DNA of 64,000 nucleotides, from NCBI GenBank assembly GCA_963969345.1, contig OZ017769.1, forward strand, positions 2,857,600 through 2,921,599. Direction: 5' to 3'. A program made the translations under genes and the position numbers. Source of the DNA: Turbatrix aceti (lineage: Eukaryota > Nematoda > Chromadorea > Rhabditida > Panagrolaimidae). This document shows positions 10,362 to 19,690 of this stretch, one piece after another; within the stretch, counting starts at the first letter, position 1, and the number at the start of each line of letters is the position of its first letter. A model generated the notes under the pieces. It did no database searches. It saw nothing but the letters and a program-made list of their open reading frames with translations, and was not told the DNA's origin.

Positions 10362-11202
10362 AAACGATTCATTTTTTTTTTTTCTTCGTAAAGTAAAGCC
10401 GAACCGTTCGTATTGATATTAAAATTATGTATTTGTAATTTCTTTAAATTCTAAACTCCGAAAATAATTTTGTTATAAAATGGTTGTCAAACCAAAATAT
10501 TTTTTCGTTACAACAATTGAAAGCAAAAAATATGTAACATTCAAAATTTTGAACCTAACCGCTCAAATGTTTTGTTCGGACCGAACCGAACCGATTGAAT
10601 GCTTGGTTTGAAGATTAACAAGATTAACCGATTGGCTTGGATGACAACTCTGCTGGGCGAGTCTAACAGTGGTATAAAATATTAACTATGGTTCCTTTAA
10701 GCAATGGTGTATTTGAGTATTTTGTTCCATTTTGTTCCATTTTGGATTCTTAGGGTATAACACGGATAAAGGCTTTATCCTATCCGCGGCGGTAGATATA
10801 ACCTGTGTTTTGTTTCAGTCTGATTACTGGTGCTAACAGCTATCGTTTGCCGTCGCGTTTTGAAGATAGACTTCAGAAATACGCATTTTGGATTCTTAGG
10901 ATATAGCACGGATAAAGGCTTTATCCGATCTGTGCTGGCGGACTGATTATTTAATGCAAAATAATTAAAACGGTTAAGAATAAAAAAAATAAAATTAGCA
11001 CGATTAAGAATAACAAAATAATAACATTTTGGTAAAACAAAGAAGCAAAACGCGCAAAAACAACGAAATTTGAATTATCATGTTCCTAAAGCGAATACAA
11101 ACTTTTTAGACACAAAAACAAATTCAAAACCCAGGTTTTCGCTTTAATGCTAGAAAAATGCGCACGCGCTTCATTATTGATCACCAAAAAACACGATTCC
11201 AG
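10362..11202. other. Unassigned AT-rich spacer with a repeated palindrome
   Basis: No gene is seen. The phrase ttttggattcttagg followed by tata and cacGGATAAAGGCTTTATCC occurs twice (about 10740-10782 and 10888-10930); the capitals form a near-perfect palindrome. The remainder is low-complexity AT-rich sequence. I cannot assign it to a known element. Confidence 0.4.
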
Positions 11203-11347
11203 TTTTGTCGAAATTCAATTTTGTCGAAGTTCAGTTTTGTCGAAATTCCGTTTTGAACAAATCAGTATACTCGCAATTCAATTTTGTCGAAGTTCATTTT
11301 TGTCGAAGTTGAGTTTTTTCGAAGTTGAGGTTTGTCGAAGTTCCGAC
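11203..11347. repeat. Minisatellite with a 15-bp unit (ttttgtcgaagttca)
   Basis: About nine imperfect tandem units of ttttgtcgaagttca and variants (aaattc, agttga, ttttttcgaag), with one interruption near 11255-11275. The array abuts the inverted Gag fragment that starts at about 11352. Confidence 0.75.
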
Positions 11348-11351
11348 ACTG

Positions 11352-11887
11352 AACCTTTTCTTTACGCCATTTTTCTGCTTCGTCCATGAGCTCATCCCAT
11401 TTATTCATAAGTGCCGTATTATTCTCCACTGTGCTTTTCTCCAATTCCTTCGATCCCCGGGCCATCCTTGTTAGTTCGATCGATACTTCTTTTTCCAGTT
11501 TTTGACAATTTTCAATTACATCGTTGACGTGGCCTGCCAGTTCTTTGATGGACTTCGAAGTGGTCGAAATGTGACCAAATAGAGAGGGTGTGAACGGAGG
11601 GTCAGACATTTTTTTTTGTAATCGAAATTCCGAAAATAATTTTCAGTATAGACTTTCGCAAAATTAAAGTTCAATTCGGATAGATTTTTTTTTCGAAAAG
11701 GAATAAAATAAAATTCAATTCAATTCAATTAGATCACAAAAGGTGAAAAAAAAAGGGGGGAACTTCCGGAAGGTAGGGACAACTTATATAGAAAGAAAAA
11801 AGAAAACGGTTAAACCAACTGTTTGCGGGAGGAACTGGTCCTGCGGTCGATTAGTCGTGGCACCAAAATGTTATGTCCTCGTGCACA
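11352..11887 (-). mobile_element. Inverted 5' fragment of the Gag-Env LTR element
   Basis: The reverse complement of this stretch matches the complete element from the last 17 bp of the 5' LTR (cacgaggacataaca) through the primer site, the leader and the first 80 or so Gag codons (start at 11609, MSDPPFTPSLF). One visible residue change is TTSKS for TTPKS. The copy breaks off after WRKEK. Together with 13318-13850 it forms a long inverted repeat with a spacer of about 1.4 kb. No LTR, Env or 3' end accompanies it. Confidence 0.9.
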
Positions 11888-12204
11888 GCATGCGCCTTAA
11901 CCTTATTTTGCGTCAATGGAAAACGAAAAGCGCGCATGTGAGTGCGCGTAGTGTGTTGACTTTGGAAGCTTCACGCAACATCAGTTTTAAATTCTAAAAT
12001 ACCATTTTTTGCAGACAGATTAATCATGTCTTGAGTTTTACAACGATCTAAGTCCGGTAAAAAAATATCAATTTTGAGCATTGTTGCAGTGATTTGAAGA
12101 TTAACTTTTCAAAAATGCATAACTGCTAAAGAATTCGACCGATTTAAAAAAAATGCCGTGACGTTGTTTGTCTTATCGGTAGGGCTACTTTCTCGGGCGA
12201 CATT
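11888..12204. other. Spacer, nothing recognised
   Basis: AT-rich sequence with no persuasive reading frame. The sequence upstream of 12205 may belong to the gene-like repeat that follows. Confidence 0.3.
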
Positions 12205-12663
12205 CCTAAAACTCGATCGAAGTGCTGCCGACATGGGTATGTTTTTACGCTTTATGAGTTATCAAAATCACTACTTTTTGGAAACCAACCAAATTTCAAT
12301 TGTTTTTTACCTTTTTGTGCGATTGTGCTTTGATGAGTTTCTGCGAATTGTTAGGTAGGATTGCGATGTTGATAGATGGGGTGCACATTCGCAAAAAAAG
12401 GTAAAAAAATCGGTTGAAGGGCAGTTGGTATTAAATTTTGGGGGGAAATATTATTTTGGGGCCTCATTTTTGTGTTCAGTACTGCCTTACAGCTTTCAGA
12501 CGGCTTCCAGTGGACGTGACTCCATTTTGAGAAAAACTTGTGTTTTTGAGAAAAACTCGAAAAATGTGCTAACTTATGAATTTTCAGGCATCGTAATTGT
12601 ATTTTGTGTAAATTGTGTTTTTTTTGTGAAAAAAAACGAATAAACAGGCAAAAAAAGAACAAA
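12205..12663 (+). repeat. Gene-like tandem repeat, unit 1
   Basis: This unit starts cctaaaactcgatcgaagtg and is followed directly by a second copy starting at 12664. It looks like a 3' gene fragment: a donor-like gtatgtttt after GACATGG, an acceptor ctttcag before ACGGCTTCCAG, another acceptor ttttcag before GCATCG, and an AATAAA signal near the end (gaataaacagg). Relative to unit 2 it lacks about 220 bp of the last exon (present at 19395-19615). No protein is recognised. Confidence 0.6.
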
Positions 12664-12948
12664 CCTAAAACTCGATCGAAGTGCTGCCGACATGGGTATG
12701 TTTTTACGATTTATGAGTTATCAAAATCACTACTTTTTGGAAACCAACCAAATTTCAATTGTTTTTTACCTTTTTGTGCGAGTGTGCTTTGATGAGTTTC
12801 TGCGAATTGTTAGGTAGGATTGCGATGTTGATAGATGGGGTGCACATTCGCAAAAAAAGGTAAAAAATCGGTTGAAGGGCAGTTGGTATTAAAATTTGGT
12901 GGAAATATTATTTTTTGTGATCCGTACTGCCTCACATCTTTCAGACGG
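12664..12948 (+). repeat. Gene-like tandem repeat, unit 2, left part
   Basis: The left portion of the second unit, cut at 12948 by the LTR element; the rest resumes at 19300-19690. The insertion lies exactly at the predicted intron/exon border (ctttcag/acgg). Comparison with unit 1 gives the uninterrupted sequence tcagacggcttcc. Confidence 0.75.
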
Positions 12949-13334
12949 TGTAACGTTCCGTCGTCACTCGTAACGTTCCGTCGTCACTCCCACGCCACAC
13001 AGTGGGAAATTTGCAGTGTATTTTGCGACCACGCGAGAAATTCCCACTATGCGCCACCAACACCTTCCGCTCCAGCCTCCAGGCCCTTCCCTGCTCCAGC
13101 TCCGTACGCTTAAAAAAGGGGCGCCGTTTACCCCTCCGATCATCTCCCCTATTCATTTTTTTTTATTCGTTTGCCTTCTCCCACCCGACGTTTCCTCTCC
13201 CTCTTTTTCTTTGTATTTTTTTTTAACCGTGCCCCCTTTTAAATATCGTGGTTTAATTACCCAAGTTTGAGATAAACCCCGCTCTTGAATTGATCGATTA
13301 CGCACTCACGCTAACCTAACACGAGGACATAACA
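12949..13334 (+). repeat. 5' LTR (386 bp) of the Gag-Env element
   Basis: Runs from TGTAACGTTCCGTC to CGAGGACATAACA. It begins with two tandem copies of gtaacgttccgtcgtcactc. Where the 3' LTR has a TATAAAA box, this LTR reads TAAAAAA (near 13110), which may weaken its promoter. Other differences from the 3' LTR are ttccg/taccg at the start and gtgccccc/gtgcctcc. Confidence 0.95.
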
Positions 13335-13337
13335 TTT

Positions 13338-13355
13338 TGGTGCCACGACTAATCG
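13338..13355 (+). promoter_or_regulatory. Putative tRNA primer-binding site
   Basis: TGGTGCCACGACTAATCG lies three bases after the end of the 5' LTR. TGG pairs with the universal CCA 3' end of tRNA. I did not identify the tRNA. The same sequence is kept in the inverted fragment near 11850. Confidence 0.65.
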
Positions 13356-13598
13356 ACCGCAGGACCAGCTCCTCCCGCAAACAGTTGGTTTAACCGTTTT
13401 CTTTTTTCTTTCTATATAAGTTGTCCCTACCTTCCGGAAGTTCCCCCCTTTTTTTTTCACCTTTTGTGATCTAAGTGAATTGAATTGAATTTTATTTATT
13501 CTTTTTTCGAAAAACAAAAAGTCTATCCGAATTGAACTTTAATTTTGCAAAAGTCTATACTGAAAATTATTTTCGGAATTTCGATTACAAAAAAAAAA

Positions 13599-16500
13599 AT
13601 GTCTGACCCTCCGTTCACACCCTCTCTATTTGGTCACATTTCGACCACTCCGAAGTCCATCAAAGAACTGGCAGGCCACGTCAACGATGTAATTGAAAAT
13701 TGTCAAAAACTGGAAAAAGAAGTATCGATCGAACTAACAAGGATGGCCCGGGGATCGAAGGAATTGGAGAAAAGCACAGTGGAGAATAATACGGCACTTA
13801 TGAATAAATGGGATGAGCTCATGGACGAAGCAGAAAAATGGCGTAAAGAAAACACGGAACTGAAAAAGAAAATCAAGAAGCTAGAAGAAAGGATGACGAA
13901 GATGGAGGAGAAAAGTGAAGAAGTGCGAAGGACGACAAACGAGGAAATATTTGAAAGAAAGGCCGACTACGAAGAGATAAATTTGAGAATCAAGGACACG
14001 GAAACAGAATTGCGATACACAACAAGCCAATTGCGAAAAGAAATCCAGAAAATCGAAGAACCCGCTTGCATAATCCCACTACTCGTGAATGACATTGATT
14101 CGAAACCATCGCAGCGCCAGAAGCAACAAGAGGAGGAATGTCGACAAGCGGACCTCCTCATCGAAGAGACTGAACGGGCCCTCGCAGCGAATCCCGAAAA
14201 CGACCTTCTTCAAATTGAACTCGCGAATCTAAAAGCGCTCAAGCAAAACATCGTAGAACAACCGGAAATCAATGTTATCACGCACGACTCAAACGAAGGC
14301 GAATTTGAAATCTTGTCGCTGTACTCCATCTCGGACAGCGATGACGAGGACATAAAAAGCGACGAGCTCGAAGAAGGAGAAATCCCGTACGAAATCGACC
14401 AAGCATATCCCGCTGATACCGAGGAAATAGTTCATCAACAACAATGCGACGAGGACGACCTAACGTATTTCGAAGCTACGAATGAATTTGTTGCTCCAAT
14501 CATCTACCGCAGCGTCAAAGATCGCACCCCTACGCCGGTACCATGGAAAAACGCCCCGTCGCAACACAAGCCCAAGCATCACTATCCAGAATCTCGGAAA
14601 CGGTCTCACCAAGCCCAAAAGAGCAGATACCCGCACCCGTATCAACGCAATGAAAACGAGCACCGGCACAGAAAATCGCAGCAACCCGTCGACTTTTATA
14701 TGCTCGGACACGGCACACACGCTAGCAGACTCAAACCGTTCAACGGCTTGAACAGTCAACCGTTCGAATTTTGGAAACGCGATCTCGAGATCGAGATGAC
14801 CGCTGCCGGACTGCCCTTTACAGAAGCCCGTAAAGTTGCCTATTTGGCACACAATCTCGACGGGCCTGCAAAGGCAAAGTTCCACGCACTCGACAACAAT
14901 ACGAAAGCCGTGTATGAGGAAGTAGTCAACCCACTTACTGCCGCTTTCCCCACAGCAAACACTATTGCAACGGCGTACACAAGACTGCAGGAATCACAAC
15001 AACGAAGCGAAGAAACAGTCGACGAATTTCTGTCCCGACTCGAAGAACTTCTTCGGGCAGCGTACCCCAACGCAGACGACGCAACGATCCAGCGAGACGT
15101 CATTCGCGAATCACTAAGCCGCCTCAAAGCAGAAATTCGGTCCGTTGTTTACGCCGAGATGCCATCCACGGTGGCGGAACTCCAGAGAATTGCCACGAGA
15201 CAAGAACGATTGTTAAGCTGCAAACCAAAAGAACAAACCGTGCAAGTTATGGCAGTTAACCAGACGACACCTCGCACCTGCTATGCATGTCAGCAACCAG
15301 GGCATCTCCTCCGAGATTGCCCAAACGTCAATATCCGCACGCGGTACCCCCAGTACCTATACAAACCTCGGGATAGTTTTTTCGGAAACCCGCCGCGAGG
15401 ATCATATCATCCGAACCCGACATATCCAACCGGATACAATTCACAGCAGCCGCCGATGGCAGCCCAATCGCAGGCACGTCCCTACTGGAATAATGGGCAA
15501 AACCAACGACAAACTCCGCCGTTTGAACCCCCGGTCTACGCATCGCGTCAGCACTGGGGCTACGGGCAACGACTGAACAACCAATTCCAACCTCCTCGCC
15601 AGTACTGGAACAATATGACAACGCAACGCCAACCTAACGCGTTTCGAAACCCAGCATACGCGCCACGACTACATTGGAATGCCGAAACCGAGCAACAACA
15701 AGTTTCAGCACCACACGGCCATCGCAATGGGCACCAGGGACAGGCACAACCACGGGCCGAACAACCACAAATCCGGTTTGCAAGAGTTGGTAATATGGAA
15801 ACGGCTCCTGTATGGCAATGCGTAGATGAGGCTGATGTAAACGAAAGTGCTATTGACACAACCGAGGAACTGACAAGCAATGAAGTTGAGGAAATGGAAG
15901 CAGCCCCTGCCACAGATCACCCTACAACGGCAACGTACTCGCCTCGTGGGTCGTGGGCAAACTTGTTTTTGTTGATCGCGATGCTCCCTCTATGGACGTC
16001 AGCACAAATGATATGCCCCCCAACCGCACCTGACACACTCGTAAAGTTGCCGCACGCCGCGAGATGCAAAATACCGCCGTTGACAAACATAACCCCTCGG
16101 TCCTACGAATTAACAATATACCGACCAAACGCAATCAGGTACAAAACGAAAGCTCAACACTGCACATGTTGGACGACACGATCTACGCAGTCGCGAACGT
16201 TCCTAGGAACTCTAGTATCAACGACAGCGACAGAACCGAAAAACTTGTCGGTCAAGGACTGTGAAAACGTGATCAAACTGCATGAAAGCCCCGCAGGCCG
16301 TCTCTTCAACACGACGCACGCTTGGACCACAAACAACACGACACCTACACCACAACGACCGTGGCCACTCTGGTTATTAACCGAAGTCCAAGAGGTTTCT
16401 AACTGGACCCTGGCAGACACCTATGTTTACGCAAAATACGGAGAAAACAACATACTAGCTCAACCGAATCCCGAAAAACCATGCGACTATCACGCTGAGG

Positions 16501-17849
16501 AATGCAGAGTCAATGACGCGAACATATTGATCTGGAAAGCCATTGAAGAACAAAATTGCCGGTACGTAACCATGGGACAATTCGCAGGCAGCTTCACCCC
16601 AGGCTTATGGATGTCAACAAGCCATGGGGTAGCACTGACGTTCCAAAACACCATGAGGGTATTCAACTGCCATAAAATACTCTACATCACTGACCAAGGC
16701 TTCGCGATAGAAGCAGCACAATACCACGATCTCAATGATCCTGAACCCAGAAGCCGAGGCAGAAGACAGGACAGCGGCCCAGTACCTTCCACGCAACTGG
16801 CAGCCGAGCTGACAGCAGTCAAAACCGACGTGTCAAATATGTTGAAGCAGTCCTTCTGGGCATCAGCACAAGCGGCTTGCAAAAGAATCGAATTTCTCAC
16901 CGAAACGATAATGACCCTGGCAGCAGCTAATCCCACTCTCCTAGCCAGACAATTGCTTAACACCACAGCAATCGAAGCAGAGTTAGTCGCTGCCGACATT
17001 CTTCAAATTCGCACATGCATTCCGGTCACGATCAATGAAACTATAGATCTACAACAGTGCTACGACAAACTACCGGTCAAGTGGTCACGAGAAAATCACA
17101 CAGGCGATGGATTCTTAGACGAAGTAACAAACATCATCCATCCTACGGCGAACAGAGTCAATTGCGGACAGCCAACACGTAAAAATACAAGCAAAATACA
17201 AGAAATCCCACTCTTCGGAGAAGACGCATGGCAATGGCAAGACATCGACGTTACTGTCCCCAACCTAGTACTTCTAAATTGGTCCGAAATCTACAACTTC
17301 GAAAACCAATACATGTCCAGCACTAGTATTTTGTCCAAAGCCGCAATACAGGAAATTTTTCCACATGTTCCAGTCGAAGAACTGGCTCCAAAACTGAAGG
17401 ACTTTGTAGAAGACATGATAAAGCCACCCTGGCTTCGAACGCCGACCATCTTCGAGCTCTGGACTACATTGTGCTGTTTGTACGTCACCGCGACCATCGT
17501 GCAACATGCACTTATTCAACAACTAGTAAATGCTTACTTACCCGCCTTCACCCGACCTGTTCAAAGAACGCCTACACCATTGCCCCCAAACTACCGGCTC
17601 GTCGACCTTCAAACAAGTAAACATGTAGTCCAACTGCCTAGAAGCCTTGCTTACGCTAAAGGCAGAATCAACGGCCGAACCGTGGAAAGTCAAAACATCT
17701 ACGTTGCATACGACGAGTCCGGCAACTTGCGCCGCTGCCACATAGATCCAATCAAACAACGTCGGACCCAACCCCGACGAAGTCCGGCAGGTGGCAGCAA
17801 AACGGTCATCCCCGAAGACCAAGCCAATTCCCCCCCTCCCCGAGCTTAA
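13599..17849 (+). CDS. Gag-Env fusion polyprotein of the LTR element
   Basis: A 1416-aa frame. The start at 13599 (a-run then ATG TCT) is preferred over an in-frame ATG 18 codons upstream, because the inverted copy conserves it. Residues about 30-190 form a charged coiled coil. About 380-545 is a retrotransposon-type Gag core (FNGLNSQPFEFW to RQERLL). A CCHC zinc knuckle, CX2CX4HX4C, starts at residue 561 (CYACQQPGHLLRDC), followed by a long Gln/Pro/Asn/Arg-rich stretch. At 786-803 a hydrophobic segment (WANLFLLIAMLPLWTSAQ) looks like a signal peptide, after which the character changes to a secreted glycoprotein: about nine N-glycosylation sequons, many Cys, a basic furin-like site RSRGRR at 1051-1056, and a membrane segment at about 1287-1312 with a basic, Pro-rich tail. 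No protease or RT motif separates the halves. A host or viral homologue for Env was not identified; the Env call rests on topology. Confidence 0.85.
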   Translation: MSDPPFTPSLFGHISTTPKSIKELAGHVNDVIENCQKLEKEVSIELTRMARGSKELEKSTVENNTALMNKWDELMDEAEKWRKENTELKKKIKKLEERMTKMEEKSEEVRRTTNEEIFERKADYEEINLRIKDTETELRYTTSQLRKEIQKIEEPACIIPLLVNDIDSKPSQRQKQQEEECRQADLLIEETERALAANPENDLLQIELANLKALKQNIVEQPEINVITHDSNEGEFEILSLYSISDSDDEDIKSDELEEGEIPYEIDQAYPADTEEIVHQQQCDEDDLTYFEATNEFVAPIIYRSVKDRTPTPVPWKNAPSQHKPKHHYPESRKRSHQAQKSRYPHPYQRNENEHRHRKSQQPVDFYMLGHGTHASRLKPFNGLNSQPFEFWKRDLEIEMTAAGLPFTEARKVAYLAHNLDGPAKAKFHALDNNTKAVYEEVVNPLTAAFPTANTIATAYTRLQESQQRSEETVDEFLSRLEELLRAAYPNADDATIQRDVIRESLSRLKAEIRSVVYAEMPSTVAELQRIATRQERLLSCKPKEQTVQVMAVNQTTPRTCYACQQPGHLLRDCPNVNIRTRYPQYLYKPRDSFFGNPPRGSYHPNPTYPTGYNSQQPPMAAQSQARPYWNNGQNQRQTPPFEPPVYASRQHWGYGQRLNNQFQPPRQYWNNMTTQRQPNAFRNPAYAPRLHWNAETEQQQVSAPHGHRNGHQGQAQPRAEQPQIRFARVGNMETAPVWQCVDEADVNESAIDTTEELTSNEVEEMEAAPATDHPTTATYSPRGSWANLFLLIAMLPLWTSAQMICPPTAPDTLVKLPHAARCKIPPLTNITPRSYELTIYRPNAIRYKTKAQHCTCWTTRSTQSRTFLGTLVSTTATEPKNLSVKDCENVIKLHESPAGRLFNTTHAWTTNNTTPTPQRPWPLWLLTEVQEVSNWTLADTYVYAKYGENNILAQPNPEKPCDYHAEECRVNDANILIWKAIEEQNCRYVTMGQFAGSFTPGLWMSTSHGVALTFQNTMRVFNCHKILYITDQGFAIEAAQYHDLNDPEPRSRGRRQDSGPVPSTQLAAELTAVKTDVSNMLKQSFWASAQAACKRIEFLTETIMTLAAANPTLLARQLLNTTAIEAELVAADILQIRTCIPVTINETIDLQQCYDKLPVKWSRENHTGDGFLDEVTNIIHPTANRVNCGQPTRKNTSKIQEIPLFGEDAWQWQDIDVTVPNLVLLNWSEIYNFENQYMSSTSILSKAAIQEIFPHVPVEELAPKLKDFVEDMIKPPWLRTPTIFELWTTLCCLYVTATIVQHALIQQLVNAYLPAFTRPVQRTPTPLPPNYRLVDLQTSKHVVQLPRSLAYAKGRINGRTVESQNIYVAYDESGNLRRCHIDPIKQRRTQPRRSPAGGSKTVIPEDQANSPPPRA

Positions 17850-18889
17850 AAGAGAGTCTGTGACAGGATTTTGGACCAGCGACCCCGTGAAAAAAAAGCC
17901 TCAAATGTTTTTAACCAATGTTGTAGGCCCCCTTGAGGGATTGTTAAAAAAAAATATAAAAAATTTTTCAGATGCCGGATTCTTGAGATTTGGCTTCTGA
18001 ACTGTTTTTTTGTTCTGATTTTTCAACCAGCTTCTTTATTGAAGCAAAAATCTGAATAAAATCATACAACTGTATTTTGGCACGAGGAATCGATTGCCGT
18101 ATTCAGATTTCCCAAAAAACATCTGACTCTCCCGCAATTCTCGATTTTCTGTTTTCTTCGTCACTTTTTTGGCCAAAACATGTGTATGCTGTTCGATAGG
18201 GAGGGCAAGACCTACCCTATCTTAAAGCCCGTTTTTTTTGCTACAAGATGGAAAAAAACACAAAAAAAAATATGTCGCTCTCGGTGACCAAAACAGGGAA
18301 AAACCATCAAAATGGTCAAAAAACCGTCGTAAAATAACAACGATGACGGAAAGCGCGCCAAGAGTCGCAGCGTGCGCATTGCGATGCGCGCAGCGCGTAG
18401 TTGATTTTTTGACCATTTTGATGGTTTTTCCCTGTTTTGGTCACCGAGAGCGACATATTTTTTTTTGTGTTTTTTTCCATCTTGTAGCAAAAAAAACGGG
18501 CTTTAAGATAGGGTAGGTCTTGCCCTCCCTATCGAACAGCATACACATGTTTTGGCCAAAAAAGTGACAAAGAAAACAGAAAATCGATAATTGCAGGAGA
18601 ATCAGATGTGTTTTGAGAAATCTGAATACGGCAATCGATTCCTCGTGCCAAAATACAGTTGTATGATTTTATTCAGATTTTTGCTTCAATAAAGAAGCTG
18701 GTTGAAAAATCAGAACAAAAAAACAGTTCAGAAGCCAAATCTCAAGAATCCGGCATCTGAAAAATTTTTTATATTTTTTTTTAACAATCCCTCAAGGGGG
18801 CCTACAACCTTGGTTAAAAACATTTGAGGCTTTTTTTTCACGGGGTCGCACCTTCCACCTTAATCTGAAATCCTGTCACAGACTGTCTC
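17850..18889. mobile_element. 1.04-kb fold-back (inverted repeat) element at the env stop codon
   Basis: Two arms of nearly 500 bp are reverse complements of each other around a GC-rich loop (about 18321-18407). The ends carry gtctgtgacaggattt and its reverse complement. Both flanks show TTAA (17846-17849, which contains the TAA stop, and 18890-18893), which suggests a TTAA-targeting element of piggyBac type, though the outermost bases of the two ends are not fully symmetrical. No transposase is encoded; the mirror-image frames inside simply reflect the palindrome. A rearranged piece of this element recurs at 29997-30620. Confidence 0.8.
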
Positions 18890-18901
18890 TTAAAATTTTT
18901 C

Positions 18902-18913
18902 AAAGGGGGAAGG
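18902..18913 (+). promoter_or_regulatory. Polypurine tract of the LTR element
   Basis: AAAGGGGGAAGG abuts the TG of the 3' LTR, as expected for the plus-strand primer site. It lies downstream of the fold-back insertion and is intact. Confidence 0.85.
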
Positions 18914-19299
18914 TGTAACGTACCGTCGTCACTCGTAACGTTCCGTCGTCACTCCCACGCCACACAGTGGGAAATTTGCAGTGTATTTTGCGACCACGCG
19001 AGAAATTCCCACTATGCGCCACCAACACCTTCCGCTCCAGCCTCCAGGCCCTTCCCTGCTCCAGCTCCGTACGCTTATAAAAGGGGCGCCGTTTACCCCT
19101 CCGATCATCTCCCCTATTCATTTTTTTTTATTCGTTTGCCTTCTCCCACCCGACGTTTCCTCTCCCTCTTTTTCTTTGTATTTTTTTTTAACCGTGCCTC
19201 CTTTTAAATATCGTGGTTTAATTACCCAAGTTTGAGATAAACCCCGCTCTTGAATTGATCGATTACGCACTCACGCTAACCTAACACGAGGACATAACA
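18914..19299 (+). repeat. 3' LTR (386 bp) of the Gag-Env element
   Basis: Same length as the 5' LTR with about three substitutions. It retains a TATAAAA box at 19076-19082. Ends CGAGGACATAACA followed by the target duplication GACGG. Confidence 0.95.
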
Positions 19300-19690
19300 G
19301 ACGGCTTCCAGTAGACGGGACTACAGTTTGAAAGAAACTTGGTAAGTTTTTGAGAAAAACTCGAAAAATGTGCTAACTTATGAATTTTCAGGCATCGGCG
19401 GCGCCGTGAAGACGATGTCATCATCATCAACATGAACAGAAGCGGCAAAAAAACGACCTCGGCACGACGACCAAGATCTACGTTACACGGATGCTGCTTC
19501 CATCACGACGAAACCATATAAAACCACCAAAACATCGACATCGAATCGAGGACATCCATCAGAAGAAAGGAAAACGCGCAACACATCGCCAACAACTCAC
19601 TTGACTGATTTTTGTAATTGTATTTTGTGTAAATTGTGTTTTTTTTGTGAAAAAAAACGAATAAACAGGCAAAAAAAGAACAAAACTTGG
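19300..19690 (+). repeat. Gene-like tandem repeat, unit 2, right part
   Basis: Continues the unit cut at 12948. After an acceptor (ttttcag at 19386-19392) comes an exon-like stretch (gcatcggcggcgccgtgaag) and a charged, His/Thr-rich sequence up to 19615, missing from unit 1, then the shared end with gaataaacagg. A diverged relative is carried inside the transposon at 20489-21777. Confidence 0.65.

Larger units (their letters stand above)
12949..19299 (+). mobile_element. Complete 6.35-kb LTR element encoding a Gag-Env fusion and no Pol
   Basis: The boundaries are set by two 386-bp LTRs in direct orientation, TG...CA termini, and the 5-bp target duplication GACGG (12944-12948 and 19300-19304). 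The unoccupied site is confirmed by the sister repeat unit at 12495. Inside come a tRNA primer site right after the 5' LTR, one 1416-codon frame, a nested fold-back element, and a polypurine tract abutting the 3' LTR. Protease, reverse transcriptase, RNase H and integrase are absent from the internal region. The LTRs show about three substitutions, so insertion is recent. The element resembles env-bearing nematode LTR elements of the BEL or Ty3 type in layout, but without Pol I cannot place it. It must depend on enzymes supplied in trans. Confidence 0.9.

Noticed and set aside
13599..17849. Hidden protease, reverse transcriptase or integrase in the LTR element
   Set aside because: I looked for D-T/S-G, YxDD and HHCC/DDE-type motifs in the frame and the short downstream part and saw none.
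18212..18516. Overlapping basic frames on both strands in the fold-back loop region
   Set aside because: They are mirror images created by the inverted repeat and recur wherever the repeat occurs.
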